A stretch of DNA of 64,000 bases from Pannonibacter phragmitetus_B (GTDB lineage: Bacteria > Pseudomonadota > Alphaproteobacteria > Rhizobiales > Stappiaceae). The stretch's first letter is position 1. Every line of letters begins with the position of its first letter. The stretch spans positions 3,038,001 through 3,102,000 of the forward strand of contig NZ_JBNINT010000001.1 of NCBI RefSeq assembly GCF_050510895.1. Direction: 5' to 3'. Positions 9,460 through 18,291 of the stretch are shown piece by piece. Under the pieces are notes generated by a model. The model was given only the letters and a program-made list of their open reading frames with translations, searched no databases and was not told the DNA's origin. The translations under genes and the position numbers were made by a program.

Positions 9460-9668
9460 GACAGGCCGTGTCAGCGGCGCTTTTTGCTTCGGATACATCA
9501 GGCCTTGAAATGGCCCGGATGCGGTGTAAGCCTTGAGTTCTGCAGATGAGTGAAGCTCATCGGAGCAGGATGCAGCCACGTGCCGCAGAGCGTTTACCGG
9601 CTGGACGCGGGCACATGTGCACAGGCCCACCGGTATCCGGCGTTTCCTTCAACTTGCAATGCCAATAT

Positions 9669-9682
9669 TTAACAGTTGTTAA
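9669..9682. promoter_or_regulatory. 14-bp palindrome TTAACAGTTGTTAA upstream of small membrane protein gene
   Basis: TTAACA-GT-TGTTAA is a perfect inverted repeat lying 52 bases before the ATG at 9735. The two TTAA blocks are six bases apart, one fewer than the CtrA consensus spacing, so it is listed as an operator-like site of unknown ligand. The rest of the gap 9460-9734 shows no gene. Confidence 0.4.
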
Positions 9683-9734
9683 CGATTGACAGGCCTACTC
9701 GGTCAGCGTAACGCCAGTCAGGAGTAGTGAGTTG

Positions 9735-9989
9735 ATGCAATCGGCAGCAGGCGAAACCCGCAAGACATCCGGTGTGCCGGAGCACAGGCTTTCCGGACAG
9801 TCCGCACCTGCCGATGCGGCCTGGGCTGAAGATCTGCAGGATGAAGCCTGGGAAAGTGCCAGCCAGTCTGCTGATGCGGCTGGAGAAGGCGTAACTGCCT
9901 CTTTTTTGCTGATTAAAAATCTTCTGTTCTGGGGCTCAATGATTCTCGTGCTGGCTGCTACCGGCGTCGCGGTGTCCATTCTTTTCTGA
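9735..9989 (+). CDS. small single-pass membrane protein, unknown
   Basis: An 84-residue protein with a polar, acidic, Ala-rich N-terminal 55 residues and one C-terminal hydrophobic helix (LLFWGSMILVLAATGVAVSIL) ending at the last residue, so it looks tail-anchored. The ATG at 9735 is preceded by CAGGAG; a TTG directly upstream is possible. No family is recognised. It sits beside another orphan membrane protein on the same strand. Confidence 0.5.
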   Translation: MQSAAGETRKTSGVPEHRLSGQSAPADAAWAEDLQDEAWESASQSADAAGEGVTASFLLIKNLLFWGSMILVLAATGVAVSILF

Positions 9990-10081
9990 TTTTTTACATC
10001 GGGCCAGGTGGTGGACTTGAATTTCGCCGCATTGTGATTGCATGCTTCATTGAGGGTGGCAAGCAGCATGAGGAGCGGGAA

Positions 10082-10858
10082 ATGTCCGCGCTTGGCTTTG
10101 TTGGCGGCCTTGCCGGTGCCGTGGCTTTTGGCATCTATGGCCTTATTGCTTTTGTTTTTCTGACTGCCGCCATGCTTGAACTGGCGGAACACAGGCGCAC
10201 AAGCCGCCTGTCCTTCTCTCTCGCTTTTGCAGCGGCTGTTCTGTGGCCAGTGTCCCTTGTGGTGGCGTCTGTTGCCGCCATTCATGCCGGGCAGCGGCAC
10301 ACGCGCAAGCCCTCTACGGGCTGCGCAGAGCCGGAAAGGCCCAGCACGGACAGAGCCTGTGTGGGCAGACCCAATATGGACAGGCCCATGCTGGCACTGG
10401 TTGAAAGGGGCACAGCCAGCCTTCGGGCGCATGGCGAAGGGCTGCTGGCCAGGCAGGTGTCTGGACACCCGGTCAAGCCTGCTGCGGAGCCAGACCTTGC
10501 TGCGGCACCTGCACTTGGCACACCCGCCGCTTCCTCCCCTTCCACCTGTGGCCCTTCCCTCGAGATGGCGGATAGAAGCAGGCCGATAGTGCGCTCACTG
10601 GCACCCTTGCAGATGCAGCCGCAGCCCCCTTCGGCATACCGGGGCCGGACAGCCGCTCCCGCATCATCCTGTCGCCCCGGCAGGCTCTGGGAGCTGCCCG
10701 GCAAGGCAAGTCAAAGCCCGCCGCGAACCGTCATCGCCTGCGGCAGACCGCCCTCAGCAAACCGAAAAAAGGCGAGCCCGATTGAAGGCAGGGTCTGGCG
10801 GAAGGCAGCCCCACCGCGATGCACTCATGCTCTCCGGCGGAAGACCTGCACGGCATAG
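10082..10858 (+). CDS. hypothetical membrane protein with low-complexity tail
   Basis: 258 residues. Two hydrophobic segments occupy about residues 3-33 and 42-68 (ALGFVGGLAGAVAFGIYGLI; LAFAAAVLWPVSLVVASVAA). The remaining 190 residues are rich in Pro, Arg, Ala and Ser, with no recognisable fold. GAGGAGCGGGA before the ATG is a good ribosome-binding site. The 3' end overlaps the convergent SURF1 gene by 34 bases, so the tail may not be real coding sequence or the true stop may lie earlier. No family is recognised. Confidence 0.4.
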   Translation: MSALGFVGGLAGAVAFGIYGLIAFVFLTAAMLELAEHRRTSRLSFSLAFAAAVLWPVSLVVASVAAIHAGQRHTRKPSTGCAEPERPSTDRACVGRPNMDRPMLALVERGTASLRAHGEGLLARQVSGHPVKPAAEPDLAAAPALGTPAASSPSTCGPSLEMADRSRPIVRSLAPLQMQPQPPSAYRGRTAAPASSCRPGRLWELPGKASQSPPRTVIACGRPPSANRKKASPIEGRVWRKAAPPRCTHALRRKTCTA

Positions 10859-11607
10859 GCAATGAAGACACCAGCAAGTGTTGCGGCAAGACCAAACCAC
10901 GTGAGGGCATAACCAAGGTGGTCGTTCTTGAACTTCACCACTGTTTGGCCCGCTCTCGGTAGCCCCTGCGGACCTGTGAAGGCGGCGTCGAGATCGATGC
11001 TGTAGGGCGCAAGGCTGCCGCTGGCACCCAGCACCTTCGCCATACGATCCGTGTCACGGGCAAACCAGATGCGCTTTGCGGCATCAACGGCGGGCGTTGT
11101 CCAGTTCGGCTGTTCCCGCAGGCGCAAAAGGCCCGTCAGCTTCTGCTCGCCCAGCGGCGGGGTTTCAAGTTCAGCCATCAGGTCCGCAGCGAGCCCTTGT
11201 GGCACGAAGCCACGGTTGACCATCACCAGCCAGCCTTCGTCCGTGACGAGCGGGCTGTAGATCAGGTAACCGGGGCCGGATGGCGCTCCCTGCGTGGTGG
11301 CAAGGGAAGTGTAGTAATAGGCCGCACCCGGCAGATAACGCCCGCTGACGGCCACATGCCGGTAGTCTGCCAAGGGATCCGCGACGGTTTGCGGCCAATC
11401 CTTGGGGCCTGGCGCCAGAACAGCCGGCCGCGTCACATCTGCGTTGACCCGCTCAATCAAGGCCTCTTTCCAGGCCAGACGCTGCATCTGCCACAGACCA
11501 AGATTGACGAGAATGGCAAGGCCAATAGCAGCAGCAATGCCCGGCACAAGCAGGCGGCGGAGCGCGGAAGGGCCGGGAGAAGGCGAGGTGCGGTTTGTGG
11601 CTGACAC
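10825..11607 (-). CDS. SURF1 family cytochrome oxidase assembly protein
   Basis: A 260-residue membrane protein with one helix near the N-terminus (about residues 22-40) and one near the C-terminus (YALTWFGLAATLAGVFIAYAV), enclosing a periplasmic domain. Family motifs include LGLWQMQRLAWKEALI, GRYLPGA and WLVMVNRGFVP. SURF1 assists haem a insertion into subunit I of aa3-type oxidases. It is the last gene of the cta operon, 42 bases after the restored end of the DUF983 gene. Confidence 0.93.
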   Translation of the reverse strand: MSATNRTSPSPGPSALRRLLVPGIAAAIGLAILVNLGLWQMQRLAWKEALIERVNADVTRPAVLAPGPKDWPQTVADPLADYRHVAVSGRYLPGAAYYYTSLATTQGAPSGPGYLIYSPLVTDEGWLVMVNRGFVPQGLAADLMAELETPPLGEQKLTGLLRLREQPNWTTPAVDAAKRIWFARDTDRMAKVLGASGSLAPYSIDLDAAFTGPQGLPRAGQTVVKFKNDHLGYALTWFGLAATLAGVFIAYAVQVFRRRA

Positions 11608-11649
11608 GTGCTTCGATCCTGTTCGACTTGCCGGTGAGATAGGCCGGGC

Positions 11650-12059
11650 TCAGACCTCGTCCCGGTCACCTGCATCAATTTTGCCTTCGGCCGCATCGTT
11701 GCGATATTGCATGGCGATCATCAGGCCTTTCAGGGGCGCAGCACGCCGAGGCCGAGGATGACGGTCAGCGGCAGCCAGAGAAGCAGGTGCAGCCATATGG
11801 GCGGCGCATAGGCCAGTTCGACTGCAAGCACCAGCCCCACCACGATGAAGCCGACAATCATGATGACGAAAACCGCCGGGCCATCGCCACTTTCTGCCGC
11901 AAAGGCAAGGTCCAGCCCGCAGGCCGTGCAGGCCGGGCGCGGCGTCAGGAAGCCGCGGAACAGCCGCCCTTCGCCACAACGCGGGCAGCGGCAACCGAGA
12001 CCTGCGGAAACCGGGTTTTGAGGCGGGTAGACCGCCTTGTCCTGAAAGCTGTCCTGCAT
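11650..12059 (-). CDS. DUF983 family membrane protein, frame-broken near the 3' end
   Basis: The N-terminus contains a zinc-ribbon-like CRCPRCGEGRLF and PACTACGLDL, followed by two transmembrane helices, the DUF983 layout common in Rhizobiales cta operons. The uninterrupted frame stops at 11730 after LGVLRP. One extra C in the run complementary to GGGG at 11733-11736 restores LRPLKGLMIAMQYRN, the conserved family C-terminus, giving about 136 residues ending at 11650. The exact function is unknown; context suggests oxidase biogenesis. Confidence 0.85.
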
Positions 12060-12159
12060 TGTGCCCTCCAGAGGCCCGGCTGAAAGCGAAAGGCCCGGCC
12101 GAATGGCATGCGCGCCACCCGCCCGGGCCCAATCCGTTTATACCAGCTTCAGCGCCGTG

Positions 12160-13038
12160 TCAGTGCGTGGCAACGCCCCAGGCGCCCCAGATGTAGATGG
12201 TGGCGAAGAGGAACAGCCACACCACGTCCACGAAGTGCCAGTACCAGGCGGCCGCTTCGAAGCCGAAATGCTTCTGCGGAGTGAACTGCCCGGCCGAAGC
12301 ACGGATGAGGCAGACCGCCAGGAAGATGGTGCCGACAATCACGTGGAAGCCGTGGAAGCCGGTAGCCATGTAGAACGTGGCGCCATAGATGTTGCCCGAG
12401 AAGGCAAAGCTGGCATGGGAATATTCATAGGCCTGGCAGATCGAGAAGATCACGCCAAGGATCACGGTGAGGGTCAGACCCCACTTGAGGCCCTGACGGT
12501 CGTTCTCGAGCAGCGCATGATGTGCCCAGGTCACGGTGGTGCCGGAGGTGAGCAGGATCAGCGTGTTGAGCAGCGGCAGGTGCCAGGGGTCAAACGGCGT
12601 GATCCCATGCGGGGGCCAGACGCCGCCAGTTGCCTCGACACGGGCATACTGGATGGCTTCGCCGGTGAAGAGCGAGGCATCGAAGAAAGCCCAGAACCAG
12701 GCAACGAAGAACATCACTTCCGAAGCGATGAACAGGATCATGCCGTAGCGCAGGTGCAGGCTGACCACGCGGGTATGGTGGCCTTCCAGCGATTCCCGCA
12801 CGGTGTCACGCCACCAGGCGAACATCACATAGAGAACGATGATCAGGCCGACGGCAAACAGGCCCCAACCGGTCAGATCAGCACCAAAAATGGTGAAGTC
12901 GGCACCCTTATGCGAGCGCATGAAGCCGATCCCGCCCAGAGCGAGGATGAAAGCACCCATCGAGGCCAGGAACGGCCAGGGGCTTGGGTCCACAAGGTGG
13001 TAGTCGTGGTTCTTGGTATGTGCCTCAGCCATGGGCAT
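12160..13038 (-). CDS. ctaE: cytochrome c oxidase subunit III
   Basis: A 292-residue seven-helix membrane subunit of the aa3 oxidase. It shows NHDYHLVDPSPWPFLAS at the N-terminus and conserved segments LRYGMILFIASEVMFFVAWFW, PFDPWHLPLLNTLILLTSG and GFHGFHVIVGTIFL. An alternative start two codons in (13032, MAEAHTKNHDYH) is equally plausible. It follows ctaG by 57 bases on the same strand and forms the oxidase core with ctaC and ctaD. Confidence 0.96.
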   Translation of the reverse strand: MPMAEAHTKNHDYHLVDPSPWPFLASMGAFILALGGIGFMRSHKGADFTIFGADLTGWGLFAVGLIIVLYVMFAWWRDTVRESLEGHHTRVVSLHLRYGMILFIASEVMFFVAWFWAFFDASLFTGEAIQYARVEATGGVWPPHGITPFDPWHLPLLNTLILLTSGTTVTWAHHALLENDRQGLKWGLTLTVILGVIFSICQAYEYSHASFAFSGNIYGATFYMATGFHGFHVIVGTIFLAVCLIRASAGQFTPQKHFGFEAAAWYWHFVDVVWLFLFATIYIWGAWGVATH

Positions 13039-13095
13039 GCTCCCCGAAGTTCCAAATGCGTTCCGGACGGACCGGCCGTTCAGCGGCCAGGGCCA

Positions 13096-13710
13096 TCACA
13101 AATTGCTCCCCGCTGCCGGATCTGCAGGTCTGGCAGCGACTGGTTTGACCGGATGTTGCACCGGGTAGAAGGTATAAGACAGGGTGATTTCCTTGACGTG
13201 CTTCAGGTCAGGATCTTGATCCATCGCCGGGTCGACAAAGAACACCACAGGCATTTCAACGCTCTCACCGGCGGCCAGCGCCTGTTCGGTGAAGCAGAAA
13301 CACTGCATCTTGTTGAAATAGGCCCCTGCCTCGAATGGTGTGACGTTGAACACGGATGTGCCCGTCGTCACGTCAGAGCTGGTGTTGTGCGCCTCATAGG
13401 CCACCTGCGTGGTCTCACCCATGCGCAGTGTCACGCTGCGCTGCTGCGGCTTGAAGCTCCAAGGCAGCGCACCATTGATGTTGCCATCAAAACGGACGGT
13501 GATCTTGCGGTCGATGATCGTGCCGCTCTCGCTATCGGCGCGCTGTGTCTTGCCCCCGAAGCCGGTCACCTGGCAGAACATTTCATAAAGCGGCACGGCA
13601 GCGAAGGATGCACCGACCATCGCAAAGAAGATGGAACCGCAGACAAGCGCGACCCGGCGATTGCTGGCATTATGGCGGCGAAGATCGTTTCCGTTCGGTT
13701 CGCTGGTCAT
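13096..13710 (-). CDS. ctaG: cytochrome c oxidase assembly protein CtaG (Cox11)
   Basis: 204 residues. One transmembrane helix near the N-terminus (ALVCGSIFFAMVGASFAAVPLY) is followed by a periplasmic beta domain with the copper-binding CFCF motif in FNKMQCFCFTEQ. Cox11 delivers copper to the CuB site of subunit I. It starts seven bases after coxF stops, within the cta operon. Confidence 0.96.
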   Translation of the reverse strand: MTSEPNGNDLRRHNASNRRVALVCGSIFFAMVGASFAAVPLYEMFCQVTGFGGKTQRADSESGTIIDRKITVRFDGNINGALPWSFKPQQRSVTLRMGETTQVAYEAHNTSSDVTTGTSVFNVTPFEAGAYFNKMQCFCFTEQALAAGESVEMPVVFFVDPAMDQDPDLKHVKEITLSYTFYPVQHPVKPVAARPADPAAGSNL

Positions 13711-13716
13711 GGGGCC

Positions 13717-13872
13717 TCACAAGGGACGCTGCAGAACCGCAGCGCCCAGCTTCAACCAGGTGACGAGGTAGAACAGAACCACAAGACCAGCCAGGGACAG
13801 GCCGATCGCAAGCGAGCGGGCCTTGCGGCGCTTCAACTGTTCATCGGTGAGCTTGATACCGTCTTCCGTCAT
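13717..13872 (-). CDS. CoxF-like small membrane protein of the oxidase operon
   Basis: A 51-residue open frame between ctaB and ctaG starts MTEDGIKLTDEQLKRRKARS, has a single helix (LAIGLSLAGLVVLFYLVTWL) and ends AAVLQRPL. It has the size, charge pattern and position of the CoxF protein of alphaproteobacterial cta operons. The start is three bases after the ctaB stop, so translation is probably coupled. The role is thought to be in oxidase assembly. It is easily missed because of its length. Confidence 0.85.
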   Translation of the reverse strand: MTEDGIKLTDEQLKRRKARSLAIGLSLAGLVVLFYLVTWLKLGAAVLQRPL

Positions 13873-13875
13873 GGC

Positions 13876-14814
13876 TCAAAGCATCCGCCCGGCAAGGCTC
13901 TCACCCAGCATCAGGGCATAGAGCAGGAAAAGATAGAGGATGGAGAAGCTGAACAGCCGCACGGCCGCCTTGCGGGCCGCCTCGCCCTCGCGCTTGCGGT
14001 AGACAGCGACTGCCAGTCCCAGGAACACGGCACCCAGAACGGTCGCGGCCACACCATAGACCACACCAGCAAAGCCAAGCGCATAGGGCGCCACAGCCAG
14101 CGGAGCCAGGATGATGGAGTAAATCAGGATCTGGCGGCGCGTTGCGGCCTCACCGGCGACAACAGGAAGCATGGGGATGCCAGCCGCGCGGTAGTCACCG
14201 CTCTTGAACAGGGCCAGCGCCCAGAAATGCGGCGGCGTCCACATGAAGATGATCAGGAACAGCACGACGCTTTCGAGGCTGATGCTGCCCGTGACAGAGG
14301 CCCAGCCGATCATCGGAGGGAAGGCGCCGGCTGCGCCACCGATGACGATGTTCTGCGGCGTCGAGCGCTTCAACCACATGGTATAGACAACCGCGTAGAA
14401 GAAGATCGTGAAAGCGAGGAAGGCCCCGGCAAACCAGTTGACCAAAAGGCCGAGCACCAGCACAGAGCCGATCGACAGCACCATGCCGAAGGCCAATGCC
14501 TCATCCGGCGTGATCTTGCCTGCCGGGATCGGCCGCTTGGCGGTACGGGTCATCACGGCGTCAATATCCGCGTCATACCACATGTTCAGGGCACCGGAGG
14601 CACCCGCGCCGACTGCGATACACAGCAGGGCAACACCGGCGAAAAGCGGATGGATCGAGCCTGGCGCCAGCATCATGCCGACAAAGGCGGTAAAGATCAC
14701 GAGCGACATGACCCGCGGCTTCAGCAGGGCGATGTAGTCACCAACCGAGCCCATGCCACCGTTCCAGACGGCGGGGCTGGCAGTCATCCTGTCATTGCTC
14801 TCTGCGAGAGACAT
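13876..14814 (-). CDS. ctaB: protohaem IX farnesyltransferase (haem O synthase)
   Basis: A 312-residue UbiA-superfamily prenyltransferase with multiple helices. YIALLKPRVMSLVIFTAFVG, the Asp-rich NMWYDADIDAVMTRTAKRPIP and FWALALFKSGDYRAAGIPM are conserved haem O synthase segments. It farnesylates protohaem to haem O, a precursor of the haem a used by this oxidase. A 237-base gap without a gene separates it from ctaD upstream; that gap carries short palindromes (ATACGG...CCGTAT at 14971-14987) of unknown role. Confidence 0.96.
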   Translation of the reverse strand: MSLAESNDRMTASPAVWNGGMGSVGDYIALLKPRVMSLVIFTAFVGMMLAPGSIHPLFAGVALLCIAVGAGASGALNMWYDADIDAVMTRTAKRPIPAGKITPDEALAFGMVLSIGSVLVLGLLVNWFAGAFLAFTIFFYAVVYTMWLKRSTPQNIVIGGAAGAFPPMIGWASVTGSISLESVVLFLIIFMWTPPHFWALALFKSGDYRAAGIPMLPVVAGEAATRRQILIYSIILAPLAVAPYALGFAGVVYGVAATVLGAVFLGLAVAVYRKREGEAARKAAVRLFSFSILYLFLLYALMLGESLAGRML

Positions 14815-15051
14815 CGGCTCTTCCTCGTACCTGTGCGTCCTGGGCTCCGCGGCGGTTGCGGAGATGAGGGCTTTTTCCCATGGCCCTGCGGCCAGGTGCT
14901 GCCCCTTCTTTTCGAGTTCCCTGCCGGAACAGGGTGCAGACAGCAGTCCTGTCTGCCGGGTCCGTCAAGAATACGGCTTTTTCCGTATGAAGGATCCGGG
15001 CGAAATGCCGCGCCCAGGCGGCGCGGCATCTCTTTCCTGCAGGAGCGCTGC

Positions 15052-16647
15052 TTACTTGATGCGCGGCAGCGTCTCGAACTGGTGGAACGGCGGGGGCGAG
15101 GACAGTGTCCACTCCAGCGTAGTCGCGCCTTCACCCCAGGGGTTGTTGCCCGCGACGCGCTTCTTCATGAAGGCTTCCACGATGCCGATAAGGAACACGA
15201 ACACCGCAAAGGCCGAGATGTAGGAGCCGATGGAGGACACGAAGTTCCAGCCGGCCAGCGCATCCGGGTAATCGGCATAGCGGCGGGGCATGCCGTTGAG
15301 GCCCAGGAAGTGCTGCGGGAAGAACACCAGGTTCACGCCGATGAAGGTGATCCAGAAATGTGCCTTGCCGATCGTCTCGTTGTACATGTAGCCGGAGATC
15401 TTCGGGAACCAGTAGTACCAGGCAGCGAAGATACCGAACACGGCGCCGAGCGACAGAACGTAGTGGAAGTGAGCCACAACGTAGTAGGTGTCATGCAGCG
15501 CGCGGTCGAGACCGGCGTTGGCCAGCTGCACACCCGTCACACCGCCAACGGTGAACAGGAAAATGAAGCCGATGGCCCACACCATCGGGGTGCGGAACTC
15601 GATGGAACCGCCCCACATGGTCGCAATCCACGAGAAGATCTTCACACCCGTCGGCACCGCAATCACCATGGTGGCGGCGACGAAGTAGGCCTGCGTCTCG
15701 ACCGACATGCCGACGGTGTACATGTGGTGCGCCCACACGATGAAACCGACGACGCCGATGGCAACCATGGCATAGGCCATGCCGAGGTAGCCGAAGATCG
15801 GCTTGCGGGAGAAGGTGGACACGATGTGGCTGACGATGCCGAAGGCCGGCAGGATCAGGATGTACACTTCCGGGTGGCCGAAGAACCAGAACAGGTGCTG
15901 GAACAGGATCGGATCACCGCCGCCGGCCGGATTGAAGAAGGCCGTGTCGAAGTTGCGGTCCGTCAGCAGCATGGTGATGGCGCCAGCCAGAACCGGCAGC
16001 GACAGCAGCAGCAGGAACGCCGTGATCAACACCGACCAGGCAAACAGCGGCATCTTGTGCAGGGTCATGCCCGGCGCACGCATGTTGAAGATGGTGGTGA
16101 TGAAGTTGATCGCACCCAGGATCGACGAGGCACCGGAAATGTGCAGCGCCAGGATCGCCAGATCCACCGCCGGGCCAGGCTGGCCGGAGGAGGAGTAAGG
16201 CGGATACATGGTCCAGCCGCCGCTCACGCCGGTAGAGCCCGGTGCGCCTTCCACGAACAGCGACAGCAGCAGCAGCGCGAAGGAGGGCGGCAGCAGCCAG
16301 AACGAAATGTTGTTCATGCGCGGGAATGCCATGTCCGGCGCACCGATCATGATCGGCACGAAGTAGTTGGCATAGCCGCCGATCAGCGCCGGCATGACCA
16401 TGAAGAAGATCATGATCAGGCCATGGGCCGTCGTGAAGACGTTGAACAGATCCGGGTTGGAGAAGATCTGCATCCCCGGCTCCTGCAGCTCCATACGGAT
16501 GCCGACCGAGAGCGCGCCGCCGACGATGCCGGCGATGATTGCGAAGATGAGATAGAGAATGCCGATGTCCTTGTGGTTGGTCGAAAAGACCCACCGGCGG
16601 AAACCAGTCGGATGGTCATGAGCGCCATGCGCAGCAGCCGCAGCCAT
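15052..16647 (-). CDS. ctaD: cytochrome c oxidase subunit I
   Basis: A 531-residue twelve-helix catalytic subunit of an aa3-type haem-copper oxidase. It retains the haem a/CuB ligands in TAHGLIMIFFMVMP, FGHPEVYILILPAFG, VWAHHMYTVG and DTYYVVAHFHYVLS. The Tyr of HPEVY, which forms the His-Tyr crosslink, is present. The length is normal. It is the second gene of the operon, 154 bases downstream of ctaC. Together these make the terminal proton-pumping oxidase of the respiratory chain. Confidence 0.98.
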   Translation of the reverse strand: MAAAAAHGAHDHPTGFRRWVFSTNHKDIGILYLIFAIIAGIVGGALSVGIRMELQEPGMQIFSNPDLFNVFTTAHGLIMIFFMVMPALIGGYANYFVPIMIGAPDMAFPRMNNISFWLLPPSFALLLLSLFVEGAPGSTGVSGGWTMYPPYSSSGQPGPAVDLAILALHISGASSILGAINFITTIFNMRAPGMTLHKMPLFAWSVLITAFLLLLSLPVLAGAITMLLTDRNFDTAFFNPAGGGDPILFQHLFWFFGHPEVYILILPAFGIVSHIVSTFSRKPIFGYLGMAYAMVAIGVVGFIVWAHHMYTVGMSVETQAYFVAATMVIAVPTGVKIFSWIATMWGGSIEFRTPMVWAIGFIFLFTVGGVTGVQLANAGLDRALHDTYYVVAHFHYVLSLGAVFGIFAAWYYWFPKISGYMYNETIGKAHFWITFIGVNLVFFPQHFLGLNGMPRRYADYPDALAGWNFVSSIGSYISAFAVFVFLIGIVEAFMKKRVAGNNPWGEGATTLEWTLSSPPPFHQFETLPRIK

Positions 16648-16801
16648 GATCGTGCTCCCTCTTGAAATTCACGACAGGGCGGGCGGCTCCTCTTGCCCTC
16701 CGCGCCCCTTGGGATTTGACCGGATGCTGCGGAAACCCCGCAACACCCGTTTCAGCTTCAGCAAGTGTGGTGGCCAGGCCACCGCACCATATTCATCTGC
16801 C

Positions 16802-17704
16802 TCAGCGGGCGGCGACAGCCATCTTGCGCTCGGCGGCGATGGAGGCCATCAGCTGCTTGTTCGCGCCATCGACATCCGTCTTCGCGGCCTCAGCCCAGGC
16901 GTCGAACTGCTCCTGCGTGACAACGCGGATGGCGATCGGCATGAAGGCATGGTCCTTGCCGCACAGCTCGGAACACTGACCGTAGTAGATGCCGGTTTCG
17001 CGGGCGTTGAACCAGGTTTCGTTCAGCCGGCCCGGGATCGCGTCGATCTTGATGCCGAAAGCGGGCATGGCAAACGAGTGGATCACGTCAGCAGCCGTGA
17101 CCTGAACGCGCACGGTCTTGTTGACCGGGATGATGACTTCATAGTCGGTCGCCAGCAGACGCGGCACGTCCTGCAGCGGCACACCGCGCTCATCTGCCAC
17201 CTTCTGGCGCTCGTCATCCTTGAGCATCAGTGCGTCGAAGGAAATGCCGGCCAGAGCCTCATCGGTGTACTCATAGCCCCAGTACCACTGGTAACCCGTC
17301 GCCTTGACCGTCATGTCATAGGCCGGAAGATCGACCTGCTTGTACAGCAGCCGGAAGGACGGCACGGCGATGACGACCAGAATCAGGATCGGCACAACCG
17401 TCCATGCCACTTCGATCATCGTGTTGTGCGAGGTGCGCGAGGGCGACGGATTGGCCTTGCGGCGGAACCGCACCATTACGTAGATCAGCAGCGCCAGCAC
17501 GAACAGCGTGATGATGGTGATGATGCCAAGCGTGAAGTTCTTGAACCAGTGGATGTCGTCCATCACGGTGGTAACAGAATTCTGCAGGCCCAGCTGCCAG
17601 CTGGACATACCGCCCGAAACTTCGGCCATTGCCGCACCGGCGGTTCCCGCCAGCAAGACAGCCGCTGCACCTGCCGCAATGAGACGCTTGAAGTTTGCCT
17701 TCAC
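16802..17704 (-). CDS. ctaC: cytochrome c oxidase subunit II
   Basis: 300 residues with a signal peptide (LIAAGAAAVLLAGTAGAAMA), two transmembrane helices and a periplasmic CuA domain with the complete ligand set in GYQWYWGYEY and GQCSELCGKDHAFMPI. The GTG at 17704 is chosen because AAGGGAGCG lies just upstream and the signal peptide then begins properly; the frame stays open to 17839 without family sequence. It is the first gene of the cta operon, so the promoter should lie in 17705-18442. Confidence 0.95.
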   Translation of the reverse strand: MKANFKRLIAAGAAAVLLAGTAGAAMAEVSGGMSSWQLGLQNSVTTVMDDIHWFKNFTLGIITIITLFVLALLIYVMVRFRRKANPSPSRTSHNTMIEVAWTVVPILILVVIAVPSFRLLYKQVDLPAYDMTVKATGYQWYWGYEYTDEALAGISFDALMLKDDERQKVADERGVPLQDVPRLLATDYEVIIPVNKTVRVQVTAADVIHSFAMPAFGIKIDAIPGRLNETWFNARETGIYYGQCSELCGKDHAFMPIAIRVVTQEQFDAWAEAAKTDVDGANKQLMASIAAERKMAVAAR

Positions 17705-18043
17705 GTCCGCGCTCCCTTCCCTTGCCCGCCCCCCGGGGCGGATCATGCTCAATTCGCCCGCCTTGCGGCGGTTTTCCTTGTGTCTGCCTCCGGGCGGCCT
17801 GCATGGCCTGCCCTTGCAGCAGAGATGCACCGTCCCCACCTGAGAGGCAGAGACATCTTCCAGTTCTGCCAGCAGGCCGGCCGGGCCGGAGAAAATCCGG
17901 CATTTGTCCGGTATCCGGCGGGTGCCTGTTGCCTCACTGGTGAGGCAGAACCTTCAAAATTTCCCGGGACAACCAAACCTCCCGCCCGAGGCCGGCGCCC
18001 TCTTGGCGCCCTGCATCAGACCGGAGTGTCTCGCGTCCGTTTC

Positions 18044-18059
18044 GCGTATGATAATACGC
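18044..18059. promoter_or_regulatory. 16-bp perfect palindrome GCGTAT-GATA-ATACGC
   Basis: Arms GCGTAT and ATACGC are exact reverse complements around GATA. It lies 340 bases upstream of the ctaC start and about 384 bases upstream of ialB. The dyad form suggests a dimeric regulator site. No regulator is identified. Confidence 0.4.
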
Positions 18060-18277
18060 ATATAACCGCATCCCGCACGATGCGGCGAAGGGAGGAGCGA
18101 CGTTCTGCCGCAGCCTTTTCACTTCTCCCTCTCCGGGCACAAAAACCACAAGAGAACGGCCTTAGCAATGGGTTTGTCGTGATTTCGCCAGAGCTTCTCC
18201 ATTTCCCCGCCTTGATCCTTGTCAATATTTTGCAGCCTGGCTGAAACCTCCGGCCTGGGGCCTGCGCCACGCACAGG

Positions 18278-18291
18278 TTGATCAGAATCAA
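18278..18291. promoter_or_regulatory. FNR/FixK-type box TTGAT-CAGA-ATCAA
   Basis: An exact match to the TTGAT-N4-ATCAA consensus of FNR/FixK/FnrL regulators. It lies 151 bases before the ialB-like ATG and 573 bases before the ctaC start. In alphaproteobacteria these regulators respond to oxygen and control respiratory oxidases. Which neighbour it serves is not shown by sequence. Confidence 0.6.

Noticed and set aside
9669..9682. CtrA site
   Set aside because: The TTAA blocks are spaced six bases, not seven, and the half-site is not TTAACC; kept only as a palindrome.
9695..10468. A 257-codon minus-strand frame opposite the two small membrane genes
   Set aside because: It has no ribosome-binding site or domain; the plus-strand frames have good ribosome-binding sites and membrane helices.
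12061..16665. A 1534-codon open frame on the + strand
   Set aside because: It lies antisense to the oxidase genes ctaE to ctaD, which have full family motifs. It is His/Arg/Asp-rich low-complexity sequence, as expected from the complement of GC-rich coding DNA.
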